The notes under the pieces: generated by a model
What the model was told of the DNA's origin: nothing
What the model saw: the letters and a program-made list of their open reading frames with translations, nothing else
Databases searched by the model: none
Assembly (NCBI GenBank): GCA_963800475.1
Contig: CAWDAZ010000003.1
Location: forward strand, 310,001-374,000
Origin: Palsa-465 sp963800475
Lineage (GTDB): Bacteria; Actinomycetota; Thermoleophilia; Solirubrobacterales; Solirubrobacteraceae
Length of the DNA: 64,000 nt
Reading direction: 5' to 3'
In this document: one piece after another, positions 1-7,100 of the stretch
How positions within the stretch are numbered: the stretch's first letter is position 1
How the letters are laid out: each line of letters starts with the position of its first letter
Program-made: the position numbers and the translations under genes

Positions 1-326
1 GCGGCTTCGGCGTTCGCCGTCAGCGACTGGCGGACGCGCAGCAGCCGCTCGGCGGTCCCGTGCGTGTCCTCGAGCAGCCGCTTGATCCCGCCGAGGTTGA
101 ACCCCTCCTCCTGGAGGTCGCGGATCAGCCGCAGCTGCGCGAGGTGCTCGGGCCCGTAATACCCGACCCGTGCCCGCACCTCAGGCGGCGCGAGCAACCC
201 ACGAGCCTGGTGCGAGCGGATGTTGCGCACCGACATCCCGGTCTCGCCGGCGAGCTGCTCGATCGTCAGCCGATTTGGCGAGTCCTCGCCAGACGGGACC
301 GCTTCGAGCTGGCGGGCGGTGGCCAC
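1..326 (-). CDS. MerR-family transcriptional regulator, C-terminus off the window
   Basis: Only the first 108 codons are in the window, so the effector domain cannot be seen. From the GTG at 326 the protein has a short leader and then a MerR helix-turn-helix (LTIEQLAGETGMSVRNIRSH, residues about 20-39), followed by the wing and second helix (GYYGPEHLAQLRLIRDLQ) and a coiled start of the dimerisation helix. MerR proteins usually bind between -35 and -10 of target promoters. An ATG at 337 is out of frame, so GTG 326 is the best start. It begins 15 bp after the menE stop on the same strand and may be co-transcribed with menE. Ligand and target are unknown. Confidence 0.85.
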   Translation of the reverse strand, partial: MATARQLEAVPSGEDSPNRLTIEQLAGETGMSVRNIRSHQARGLLAPPEVRARVGYYGPEHLAQLRLIRDLQEEGFNLGGIKRLLEDTHGTAERLLRVRQSLTANAEA

Positions 327-341
327 GGGAGGATCATACGG

Positions 342-1568
342 TCACGCCAGCTCGCGACGCAGAATCTTGCCCGACTCGGTGCGGGGGAGCCGCTCGACGA
401 ACTCGAACGCCTTGGGGACCTTGAAGCGCGCCAGCCGCTCGGCGCAGAATGCCCGCAGCGCCTCGGGATCGGCGGCCTCGCCGTCACCCAGCACGACCGC
501 CGCGACTAGCGCCTCGCCCCACTCCTGATCGGGTCGCCCGAACACCCCGGCGTCGGCGATCGCGGGATGTTCGAGCAGCACCGCCTCGACCTCAACGGGC
601 GCGACGTTCTCGCCGCCTGTGACGATCGTGTCGGCCTTGCGACCGGCGATCATGAGCCGCGCACGGTCGTCGAAGCTGCCGAGGTCGCCCGTGTGCAGCC
701 AGCCCTGCTCGTCGCGCGCCGCCGGCGCGACGATCGGACCCCGCACGAGGATCTCCCCCTCGGGGCCCTCGAGCCGCACCTCGACGCCCGTCAGCGGCCA
801 CCCGAACGTCGCGATCTGCGAGCACGCCTCTGTCATCCCGTAGGTCGGCGCGACCGGCACCCCGGCCGCCCGTGCGCGGTCCAGCAGCGCGGGCGGTATC
901 GGACCGCCTCCGAGCAGCGCCCAGCGGAGCGTCGGGGGCCGCTCGAGTCCCGCGTCGAGCAGTCGCGAGAGCATCGTCGGCACCAGCGAGACGATCGTGA
1001 TCCGCCGCGCCGGGTCCATCAGCTCGTCCATCACCCGCCCGGCGTCGAAGCGGCCGTGGAGGACAGCGGTGGTCGCGTAGATCGCGCTGCGGATCGGGAT
1101 CGAGAGCCCGCCGATGTGGGTCAGCGGCATCGGGCACAGCCACCGCTCGGCCGAGTCGAGCCCGAGCGCGACCGCCGAGCCGAGCGCGCTTGCCCGGAAG
1201 TTCGCTTCCGACAGCTCGACCGGCCTCGCCGCCGCGGTCGTCCCGGACGTGTGCAGTACCGCGACCGTCCCGGGCGTCGTGTCGCCGCCGCGAGCCCACG
1301 ACTCCTGCTCAGCGGTCGTCAGCCGCAGGTCGATCGGGACCGCGGCGGCCCCCGCCAGCAGGCAGGCGTGGAGCGAGATCACGAACTCGACCGGGTCCGG
1401 GTCCAGGAGCGGCACCCGGCGGCCCGGCTCGACGCCGTCCGAGCGCCTCGTCCGGCACCGCGCGGCCGCGGCGTCGGCCAGCTCTGTATAGGTAAGGGTC
1501 CGCTCGGGCCCCTCGATCGCCACGCGATCGGGCTGCTTGGCGGCGGCGTCGTCGACCCAGGTGCCCAT
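342..1568 (-). CDS. menE: o-succinylbenzoate-CoA ligase (MenE)
   Basis: This 408-residue member of the ANL adenylate-forming superfamily is likely to activate o-succinylbenzoate to its CoA ester in menaquinone synthesis. Motifs in order are the phosphate loop LHTSGTTAAARPV (about residue 105), YGMTEACSQ (about 240), GWLHTGDLG, the hinge region RKADTIVTGGENVAPVEVE, and the C-terminal lysine motif RTESGKILRREL. The phosphate loop lacks the usual terminal lysine (TTGxPK becomes TTAAARP), which is tolerated in some ANL members. The assignment to OSB rather than another acid rests on adjacency to menB, menA, menC, menH and menD. It is divergent from menB with only 24 bp between starts. Confidence 0.9.
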   Translation of the reverse strand: MGTWVDDAAAKQPDRVAIEGPERTLTYTELADAAAARCRTRRSDGVEPGRRVPLLDPDPVEFVISLHACLLAGAAAVPIDLRLTTAEQESWARGGDTTPGTVAVLHTSGTTAAARPVELSEANFRASALGSAVALGLDSAERWLCPMPLTHIGGLSIPIRSAIYATTAVLHGRFDAGRVMDELMDPARRITIVSLVPTMLSRLLDAGLERPPTLRWALLGGGPIPPALLDRARAAGVPVAPTYGMTEACSQIATFGWPLTGVEVRLEGPEGEILVRGPIVAPAARDEQGWLHTGDLGSFDDRARLMIAGRKADTIVTGGENVAPVEVEAVLLEHPAIADAGVFGRPDQEWGEALVAAVVLGDGEAADPEALRAFCAERLARFKVPKAFEFVERLPRTESGKILRRELA

Positions 1569-1592
1569 CCAACAAAGGTAGTCTCAGGCTGC

Positions 1593-2453
1593 GTGACCGT
1601 CATCTGGGAGCCAGCCGGCGACTACACGGATATCCGCTACGAGCTCGGGGCCGGCGAGGACGCCGCGATCGCGAAGATCACGATCGACCGCCCGGAGGTC
1701 CGCAACGCGTTCCGCCCCGAGACGGTCGTCGAGCTGTCCGACGCGTTCACCCGCGCGCGCGACGATCTCAACGTCGGCGTCGTGATCCTCACCGGCGAGG
1801 GCCCGGACGCGTTCTGCTCGGGCGGCGACCAGCGCGTCCGCGGCTCGCGCGGCGGCTACGTGACCGGCGCAGACCCGGCCGCCGCCGGCAGCCACCAGGC
1901 GGTCGGGCGGTTCGAGGTCACCGACCTGCACATGCAGATCCGGCGGATGCCCAAGCCGGTGGTGGCGATGGTGGCGGGCTACGCGATCGGCGGCGGGCAT
2001 GTGCTGCACGTCGTCTGCGATCTGACGATCGCCGCCGACAACGCCCGGTTCGGGCAATCCGGCCCCAAGGTCGGCTCATTCGACGGCGGCTTCGGCGCGA
2101 GCGTCCTGTCGCGGCTGGTCGGGCCGAAGAAGGCCAAGGAGGTCTGGTTCCTGTGCCGCCAGTACGACGCCCATCAGGCGCTCGAGATGGGGCTGATCAA
2201 CGCGGTCGTCCCGCTCGACGAGCTCGAGCAGACGACCGTCTCGTGGTGCCGGGAGATGCTCGCGCTGTCCCCCTTCGCACTCCGGCTTCTGAAGGCGAGC
2301 TTCAACGCCGACGAGGACGGCCTCGCTGGGATCCAGCAGCTCGCCCACGACGCCAACCTGCTCTTCTACATGAGCGAGGAGGCGCAGGAGGGCCGCGACG
2401 CCTACCTCGAGAAGCGCAAGCCTGACTTCTCGAAGTTCCCGCGCCGGCCGTGA
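1593..2453 (+). CDS. menB: 1,4-dihydroxy-2-naphthoyl-CoA synthase (MenB)
   Basis: This 286-residue crotonase-fold enzyme should close the second ring of the naphthoquinone from OSB-CoA. Recognisable MenB signatures include the oxyanion-hole stretch FCSGGDQRVRG, the active-site region FGQSGPKVGSFDGGFG, and the C-terminal EAQEGRDAYLEKRKPDFSKF, whose terminus is typical of MenB. The reading frame is open far upstream, but that part is antisense to menE. The GTG at 1593 is chosen because homology begins there and an AAAGGTAG stretch lies just upstream. The stop overlaps the menA start by 4 bp, implying translational coupling. Confidence 0.95.
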   Translation: MTVIWEPAGDYTDIRYELGAGEDAAIAKITIDRPEVRNAFRPETVVELSDAFTRARDDLNVGVVILTGEGPDAFCSGGDQRVRGSRGGYVTGADPAAAGSHQAVGRFEVTDLHMQIRRMPKPVVAMVAGYAIGGGHVLHVVCDLTIAADNARFGQSGPKVGSFDGGFGASVLSRLVGPKKAKEVWFLCRQYDAHQALEMGLINAVVPLDELEQTTVSWCREMLALSPFALRLLKASFNADEDGLAGIQQLAHDANLLFYMSEEAQEGRDAYLEKRKPDFSKFPRRP

Positions 2454-3355
2454 CGACGCACGCTGAGGCGCCCAGCGGCGTCCGGATCTGGCTGATGGCC
2501 GCCCGCATCCGGACGCTGCCGGCCGCGATCGCGCCCGTGCTGGTCGGCACCTCGCTGGCCGGTTACGCGGGCGTGTTTCACGCGCTGCGGTTCTTCGCGG
2601 CGCTGGTCGGCGCGATCTTCATCCAGGTCGGGACAAATCTGTCGAACGACTACTCGGACGCCCGCCGGGGTGCCGACACCGACGATCGCCTGGGGCCGGT
2701 TCGCGTCACCGCCGGGGGGCTGGTGCCGCCACGCCGCGTGCTGGTAGCCACGTACGTGTCGTTCGGCGTGGCGGTGCTGGCTGGCATCTACCTGATCGCG
2801 GTCGCCGGCTGGCAGCTGCTGCTCGTCGGCGCAGCGTCGATTCTCGCGGGCGTCCTCTACACGGGCGGGCCCAAGCCGTACGGCTATGAAGGGCTCGGCG
2901 AGGTGTTCGTGTTCCTGTTCTTCGGGATCGTCGCGGTGGCCGGCTCGTACTTCGTGCAGGTGGAGCATCTGAACTGGGAGGCGTTCGCGCTGGCTGTGCC
3001 CGTCGGGCTGCTCGCCTCGGCGATCCTGGTCGTCAACAACTTCAGGGACATCGACACCGATCGCCGCGCGGGCAAGCGGACGCTCGCCGTCAGGCTCGGC
3101 CGGGAGCGCACCCGCCGGGTGTTCGCGGCGATCGTGTACGGCGCCTACGTGCTCGCCCCCGTTACATGGCTGTTCGGCCCGCTCAGCGCGTGGCTGCTGC
3201 TGCCGTGGCTGACGATCCCGCTGGCGGCTGCGGTGGTGCGGATCGTCCGCAACCACACCGACGGTCCGTCCCTGAACGCGGGGCTGGCCCGCACCGGGAT
3301 GCTCCAGCTGGCGTTCTGCGTGCTGCTGAGCGCCGGGCTGCTTCTGAGTCGGTGA
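2450..3355 (+). CDS. menA: 1,4-dihydroxy-2-naphthoate prenyltransferase (MenA)
   Basis: This 301-residue UbiA-superfamily integral membrane protein should attach the polyprenyl chain to DHNA to give demethylmenaquinone. It has about eight or nine hydrophobic segments. The first aspartate-rich motif is NLSNDYSDARRGADTDDR (about residues 64-81), and the second is NNFRDIDTDRRAGKRTLAV (about 200-218); these bind Mg-prenyl diphosphate. Start and stop overlap menB and menC by 4 bp each, so menB-menA-menC form a tightly coupled operon. Confidence 0.95.
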   Translation: MTTHAEAPSGVRIWLMAARIRTLPAAIAPVLVGTSLAGYAGVFHALRFFAALVGAIFIQVGTNLSNDYSDARRGADTDDRLGPVRVTAGGLVPPRRVLVATYVSFGVAVLAGIYLIAVAGWQLLLVGAASILAGVLYTGGPKPYGYEGLGEVFVFLFFGIVAVAGSYFVQVEHLNWEAFALAVPVGLLASAILVVNNFRDIDTDRRAGKRTLAVRLGRERTRRVFAAIVYGAYVLAPVTWLFGPLSAWLLLPWLTIPLAAAVVRIVRNHTDGPSLNAGLARTGMLQLAFCVLLSAGLLLSR

Positions 3356-4395
3356 AGCTCGAGCTCCACCTGCTCCGTGCGCGGATGCGGCAGCCGTTCG
3401 TGTCGGCGAGCGGCTCTGTTCAGACGCGGGACCTGCTGCTGGTGCGGCTCGAGGACCAGGCGGGGTCCGCCGGATTCGGCGAGGCCGCGCCGCTCCCCTC
3501 CTATGACGGCGTCACGATCGCCGACGTCCAGGTGGCGCTCGAGGATTGTCGCGAGCTGCTCGGCCGCGCAGATCGCGTTCCGCGCGATCAGGTGCTCGCC
3601 GAGTGCGCGCGGCGCGCGGTCCTCCCCCAGGCAATCGCGGCGCTCGATCTCGCGCTCTGGGACCTCGAGGGTCGGCGCTCGGGGCAACCCGTGTGGAGGC
3701 TGCTCGACGCGTCGGCGGCCCCCGACGTCGCGGTCAACCACGCGATCGCCGCGCCCGACCGTGCGCGGGCGGCGAGCGAGGCGGCGGCGGCGACCCGCGC
3801 GGGCTACCGGAGCCTGAAGCTGAAGGTCGGGCTCGGCGACGACGCCGGGCGACTCGCGGCGGTTCGCGCGGCTGCCGGCCCGGAGGTCGCAATCAGGCTC
3901 GACGCGAACGGGGCATGGACCGTCGAGCAGGCGGTCGCGGCGCTGGCTGCGCTCGAGCCGGCGGGGATCGAGCTGTGCGAAGAGCCGGTGTCGGGACTGG
4001 AGGGAGTCGCCGAGCTCTCGGCGCTGACCAGACTGCCGCTGGCGATCGACGAGACGACCGCGGTGCCCGGGGCGCTCGAGCGTCGCGTCTGTGACGCGGT
4101 GTGCCTGAAGGTCGGCCGCTCGGGCGGGATCACCGGCGTGGTGGACGCGGCGCGGCGCGCGCGGGCCGCCGGCTACGAGGTGTACCTCGGATCGACGCTC
4201 GACGGCCCGCTCGGGATCGCGGGGGCGCTGCACGCAGCGGCCGCGATCGGCCCCGACCGGCCGTGCGGACTCGCGACGCTGCCGTTGTTCGCCGATCGCG
4301 GCGACCCGCTGCCGGTCGCCGCCGGCCGCCTGTCGTCCCCGCCCGGCGCGGGCCTCGGCGACGGGCTGCTCCGCTGGTACGACTCAGGTCGCTGA
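3352..4395 (+). CDS. menC: o-succinylbenzoate synthase (MenC), enolase superfamily
   Basis: This 347-residue enolase-superfamily protein should dehydrate SHCHC to o-succinylbenzoate. The catalytic KxK is in SLKLKVG, and the metal ligands sit in RLDANGAW, CEEPV and AIDET. The second catalytic lysine is in CLKVGRSGGI. The superfamily also contains dipeptide epimerases and N-acylamino acid racemases, so function is set mainly by position inside the men cluster. The GTG start overlaps the menA stop by 4 bp. Its 3' end overlaps the convergent menH by 12 bp. Confidence 0.9.
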   Translation: MKLELHLLRARMRQPFVSASGSVQTRDLLLVRLEDQAGSAGFGEAAPLPSYDGVTIADVQVALEDCRELLGRADRVPRDQVLAECARRAVLPQAIAALDLALWDLEGRRSGQPVWRLLDASAAPDVAVNHAIAAPDRARAASEAAAATRAGYRSLKLKVGLGDDAGRLAAVRAAAGPEVAIRLDANGAWTVEQAVAALAALEPAGIELCEEPVSGLEGVAELSALTRLPLAIDETTAVPGALERRVCDAVCLKVGRSGGITGVVDAARRARAAGYEVYLGSTLDGPLGIAGALHAAAAIGPDRPCGLATLPLFADRGDPLPVAAGRLSSPPGAGLGDGLLRWYDSGR

Positions 4396-5112
4396 CCGCC
4401 GCGCGATGATCCTCGCAACGGCGGCGGGCGCCTCGAGGTGGACGGCGTGACCGGTGTCAGGCACGATCTCGACGGTCGCGGCTGCGGTCGCCGCGGCCAT
4501 CTGCTCGGCGATCGAGCGGAACTTCTGATCGCGCTCGCCGACGATCAGGCAGGTCGGCGTCGACAGCCCCGGGAGGCGTCCCCAAAGCGGCGGAAGCGCA
4601 CCGGTGCCGAGTCCCCGGAGCGCCCTCGCGAGCCCGCCGGGAGTGCTGCGCAGCCGGTCGGCCCGGGCGGCTGCCTCAACTGCGGGCGGCTGGCCGGCGA
4701 GCACCGGAGCCCGGGACCAGCGCTCAGCGAACTCCTCGATGCTCGAGCGCTCGAGCTCCCCGGCGAGCCGCTCGTCGGCGCGCCGGCGCGCCACGCGCGC
4801 CGGCGGATCGGCGATCCCGGGGCTCGCGCCGAGCAGGATCAGGCGCTCGACCCGATCCGGGCGGGCGATCGCGTAGTGGAGCGCGAGCCTCCCGCCCATC
4901 GAGTATCCAGCCAGCGTGAACGGCCCGTCGACGATCGCCTCGAGATCCTCGAGCACCGCCTCGAGCGACACCGGCTCCAGCTCCGACGCCGAGCCGTGGC
5001 CACGGATGTCGGGCGCGAGCGCGCGGTAGCTTTCGCCGAGCTCAAACCGCACCGGGTCCCAGCTCGCCCCGGTGTGCGTGAACCCGTGGAGAAGCACAAG
5101 CGCGGGTTCCAT
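4384..5112 (-). CDS. menH: SHCHC synthase-like alpha/beta hydrolase (MenH)
   Basis: This 242-residue alpha/beta hydrolase should eliminate pyruvate from the MenD product. The oxyanion region is LLHGFTHTGASWDPV, the nucleophile elbow is GYSMGGRLAL (Ser about residue 90), the acid is in VGERDQKF and the histidine in DTGHAVHLE. The DIRGHGSA and GYSMGGR motifs are typical of MenH. It is convergent with menC (12-bp overlap) and divergent from menD, with only 11 bp between the two start codons, so the menD promoter must lie inside menH or the reverse. Confidence 0.88.
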   Translation of the reverse strand: MEPALVLLHGFTHTGASWDPVRFELGESYRALAPDIRGHGSASELEPVSLEAVLEDLEAIVDGPFTLAGYSMGGRLALHYAIARPDRVERLILLGASPGIADPPARVARRRADERLAGELERSSIEEFAERWSRAPVLAGQPPAVEAAARADRLRSTPGGLARALRGLGTGALPPLWGRLPGLSTPTCLIVGERDQKFRSIAEQMAAATAAATVEIVPDTGHAVHLEAPAAVARIIARRSAT

Positions 5113-5123
5113 CTCCCGGGATC

Positions 5124-6791
5124 ATGACCGCCACCGACACCTACCTGCTGCTACGCGCGTTCTGCGAGGAGCTCGGGCGTTCGGGCGTCGAGCACGCCTG
5201 CACGTCCCCGGGGTCGCGGTGCGCTCCGCTCGTGCTGTCGCTCGCGCGCGAGCCGCGGATCCGCAGCTGGTCGCACGTCGACGAGCGGTGCGCGGGCTTC
5301 TTCGCGCTCGGCGCGGCCAAGGCGAGCGGCCGGGCCGTGGCGGTCACGTGCACGTCCGGGACCGCCGCCGCCAACCTGGCGCCCGCGGTGATCGAAGCGC
5401 GCTGGGCTCGGGTTCCGCTGATCGTGCTCACCGCGGACCGCCCACCGGAGCTGCGCGAGATCGGCGCCGGGCAGGCGATCGACCAGCTGAAGCTGTACGG
5501 CGACGCCGTCAAGTGGTTCTTCGAGGTCGGCGACCACGAGGCGACCCCCGCGCGGCTGCGCTGGATCAGGACGCTAGCGTGCCGCGCGTACGGGGTCGCG
5601 ACCGGCGGTCGCCCCGGTCCTGTGCACCTCAACTTCCCGCTCCGCGAACCGCTCGTGCTCGACGAGCCGCTGCCCGACGACGCGACCGCCCGTGACGGCG
5701 ACAGGCCGTACGTGATCCTCGAGCCGCCACATCTCGGGGGGTCCGGCCGGGGCCCCGGGCCGCACCTCGTGGGCCGGCTGCTGATCGTCGCCGGCGCCGG
5801 CACCCCCGATCCGGCGTCGGTGGCCTCGTTCGCGGCGCGCTCCGGGATTCCGGTGCTCGCCGATCCGGCGTCGGGCGCGCGGCGGCAGCGCGCCGCCGTG
5901 GCTCACTACGACCTGCTGCTGCGCGACCCGGAGTTCGCCGCCGCACTCCGCCCGGAGTTCGTGTTCCGGCTCGGCGACCTGCCGACCTCGAAGCCGCTCC
6001 GCGCATGGCTGGCCGGCCTTGACGCTGCGCAGATCGCGTTCGATCCGCACGCGGACTGGCAGGATCCGGACGCCGTCGTCGGGATGCGCCTCTCGAGTGC
6101 GCTGCCGGAGCCGGACGGGCTGGAGGTACAGCCCGGGTGGCTCGAGCGATGGCAGGACGCCGACGCTCGCGTCGGGATCGCGATCGATACCGAGCTCGGC
6201 GACGAGCTCTCTGAGCCGCTCGTCGCGCGCCGGCTCGCGGAGTGGCTGAGCCCCGACACGACGCTGTTCGTCGCCTCGTCGATGCCGATCCGCGACATCG
6301 AGTCGTTCGTCGCCACCCGCGCCGAGCCGCCGCGGGTGCTCGCGAATCGCGGTGCAAACGGAATCGACGGCACCGCGTCCGCGGCGTTCGGGGTGGCCGC
6401 GACCGGCGCGCGGACCGTGCTGCTGACCGGTGACGTCGCGCTCGTCCACGACATCGGCGGGCTGCTCGCCGCGCGCCGTCTCGAGCTGGCGCTCACGATC
6501 GTGCTGCTCAACAACGACGGCGGCGGCATCTTCCACTTCCTGCCGGTCGCCTCCCAGGTCGACGTGTTCGAGACGCACGTGGCTACCCCCCACGGGCTGG
6601 ACTTCGCGCATGCAGCGACGCTGTTCGGCTGTGAGCACGTGCGGCCTGGGACGCTCGCGGAGCTCCGCGACGCCGTCGAACGCGGGCTTGCCTCGGGCTC
6701 GACGACGATCGTCGAGGTGCGCACCGACCGCGAGCGCAACCGTCGGCTCCACCGGCGCATCGAGTCAGCGGCGCGCTCCGCTCTCCACTAA
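5124..6791 (+). CDS. menD: SEPHCHC synthase (MenD), ThDP-dependent
   Basis: This 555-residue thiamine-diphosphate enzyme should join 2-oxoglutarate and isochorismate in the first committed step of menaquinone synthesis. The N-terminal pyrimidine-binding domain shows TSPGSRCAPLVLSLA and VTCTSGTAAANLAPAV. The C-terminal cofactor domain shows the GDxxx..NN motif as TGDVALVHD followed by LLNNDGGGIFHFLP. The ATG at 5124 has no obvious Shine-Dalgarno sequence, consistent with a short or absent leader. The isochorismate it uses would come from menF at 11.5-12.9 kb. Confidence 0.95.
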   Translation: MTATDTYLLLRAFCEELGRSGVEHACTSPGSRCAPLVLSLAREPRIRSWSHVDERCAGFFALGAAKASGRAVAVTCTSGTAAANLAPAVIEARWARVPLIVLTADRPPELREIGAGQAIDQLKLYGDAVKWFFEVGDHEATPARLRWIRTLACRAYGVATGGRPGPVHLNFPLREPLVLDEPLPDDATARDGDRPYVILEPPHLGGSGRGPGPHLVGRLLIVAGAGTPDPASVASFAARSGIPVLADPASGARRQRAAVAHYDLLLRDPEFAAALRPEFVFRLGDLPTSKPLRAWLAGLDAAQIAFDPHADWQDPDAVVGMRLSSALPEPDGLEVQPGWLERWQDADARVGIAIDTELGDELSEPLVARRLAEWLSPDTTLFVASSMPIRDIESFVATRAEPPRVLANRGANGIDGTASAAFGVAATGARTVLLTGDVALVHDIGGLLAARRLELALTIVLLNNDGGGIFHFLPVASQVDVFETHVATPHGLDFAHAATLFGCEHVRPGTLAELRDAVERGLASGSTTIVEVRTDRERNRRLHRRIESAARSALH

Positions 6792-6813
6792 CGGGAGCCC
6801 GCGGCGGAGCGCG
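6772..6813. terminator. Hairpin at the convergent menD / small-membrane-protein ends
   Basis: Ten bases at 6772-6781 (CGCGCTCCGC) pair perfectly with 6804-6813 (GCGGAGCGCG). The loop contains an inner CTCC/GGAG pairing. It straddles both convergent stop codons (menD 6791, minus-strand gene 6788), so it could end transcription in both directions. There is no T-tract, so factor-dependent or structural termination is more likely than a classical intrinsic terminator. Confidence 0.45.
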
Positions 6814-7096
6814 GCTGGCGAGAGCTCGCCAGCTCGCCCTCGCCACGAACCAGGGCTCCCGCCGGCAGCACCCGCGGCACCCCGAATACCGCGACGCTGT
6901 TCTCGATCCCGGGCTCGGAAGCCGGGCGCAGGATCGCGAGCGCCGCCCGATTGGCTCGCGTTGCTGCAGTCACAGCCGGATCGGCGGCTGAGAACGCGTC
7001 ACCCGTCGCACCGAACCATGCGCCGAGCGCGATCACGCAAATTACGGCCACCGCCGCTCGTGCCACGGCACTCCTCGGTGGTCCCGGTGCTCGCAT
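6788..7096 (-). CDS. Small exported or membrane-anchored protein of unknown function
   Basis: This 102-residue protein has one N-terminal hydrophobic segment (AVARAAVAVICVIALGAWFG, about residues 10-29), followed by an Ala-rich soluble part (DPAVTAATRANRAALAIL). I do not recognise a family. It starts 4 bp after the stop of the STAND regulator gene on the same strand, so the two are probably one operon. Its stop overlaps the end of menD by 4 bp. The N-terminal segment could be a signal peptide or a single-pass anchor. Confidence 0.6.
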   Translation of the reverse strand: MRAPGPPRSAVARAAVAVICVIALGAWFGATGDAFSAADPAVTAATRANRAALAILRPASEPGIENSVAVFGVPRVLPAGALVRGEGELASSRQPRSAAGSR

Positions 7097-7100
7097 CGCC

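Noticed and set aside
567..1592. N-terminal extension of the menB frame
   Set aside because: It is Arg/Asp-rich sequence antisense to menE with no crotonase homology; MenB homology starts at 1593.
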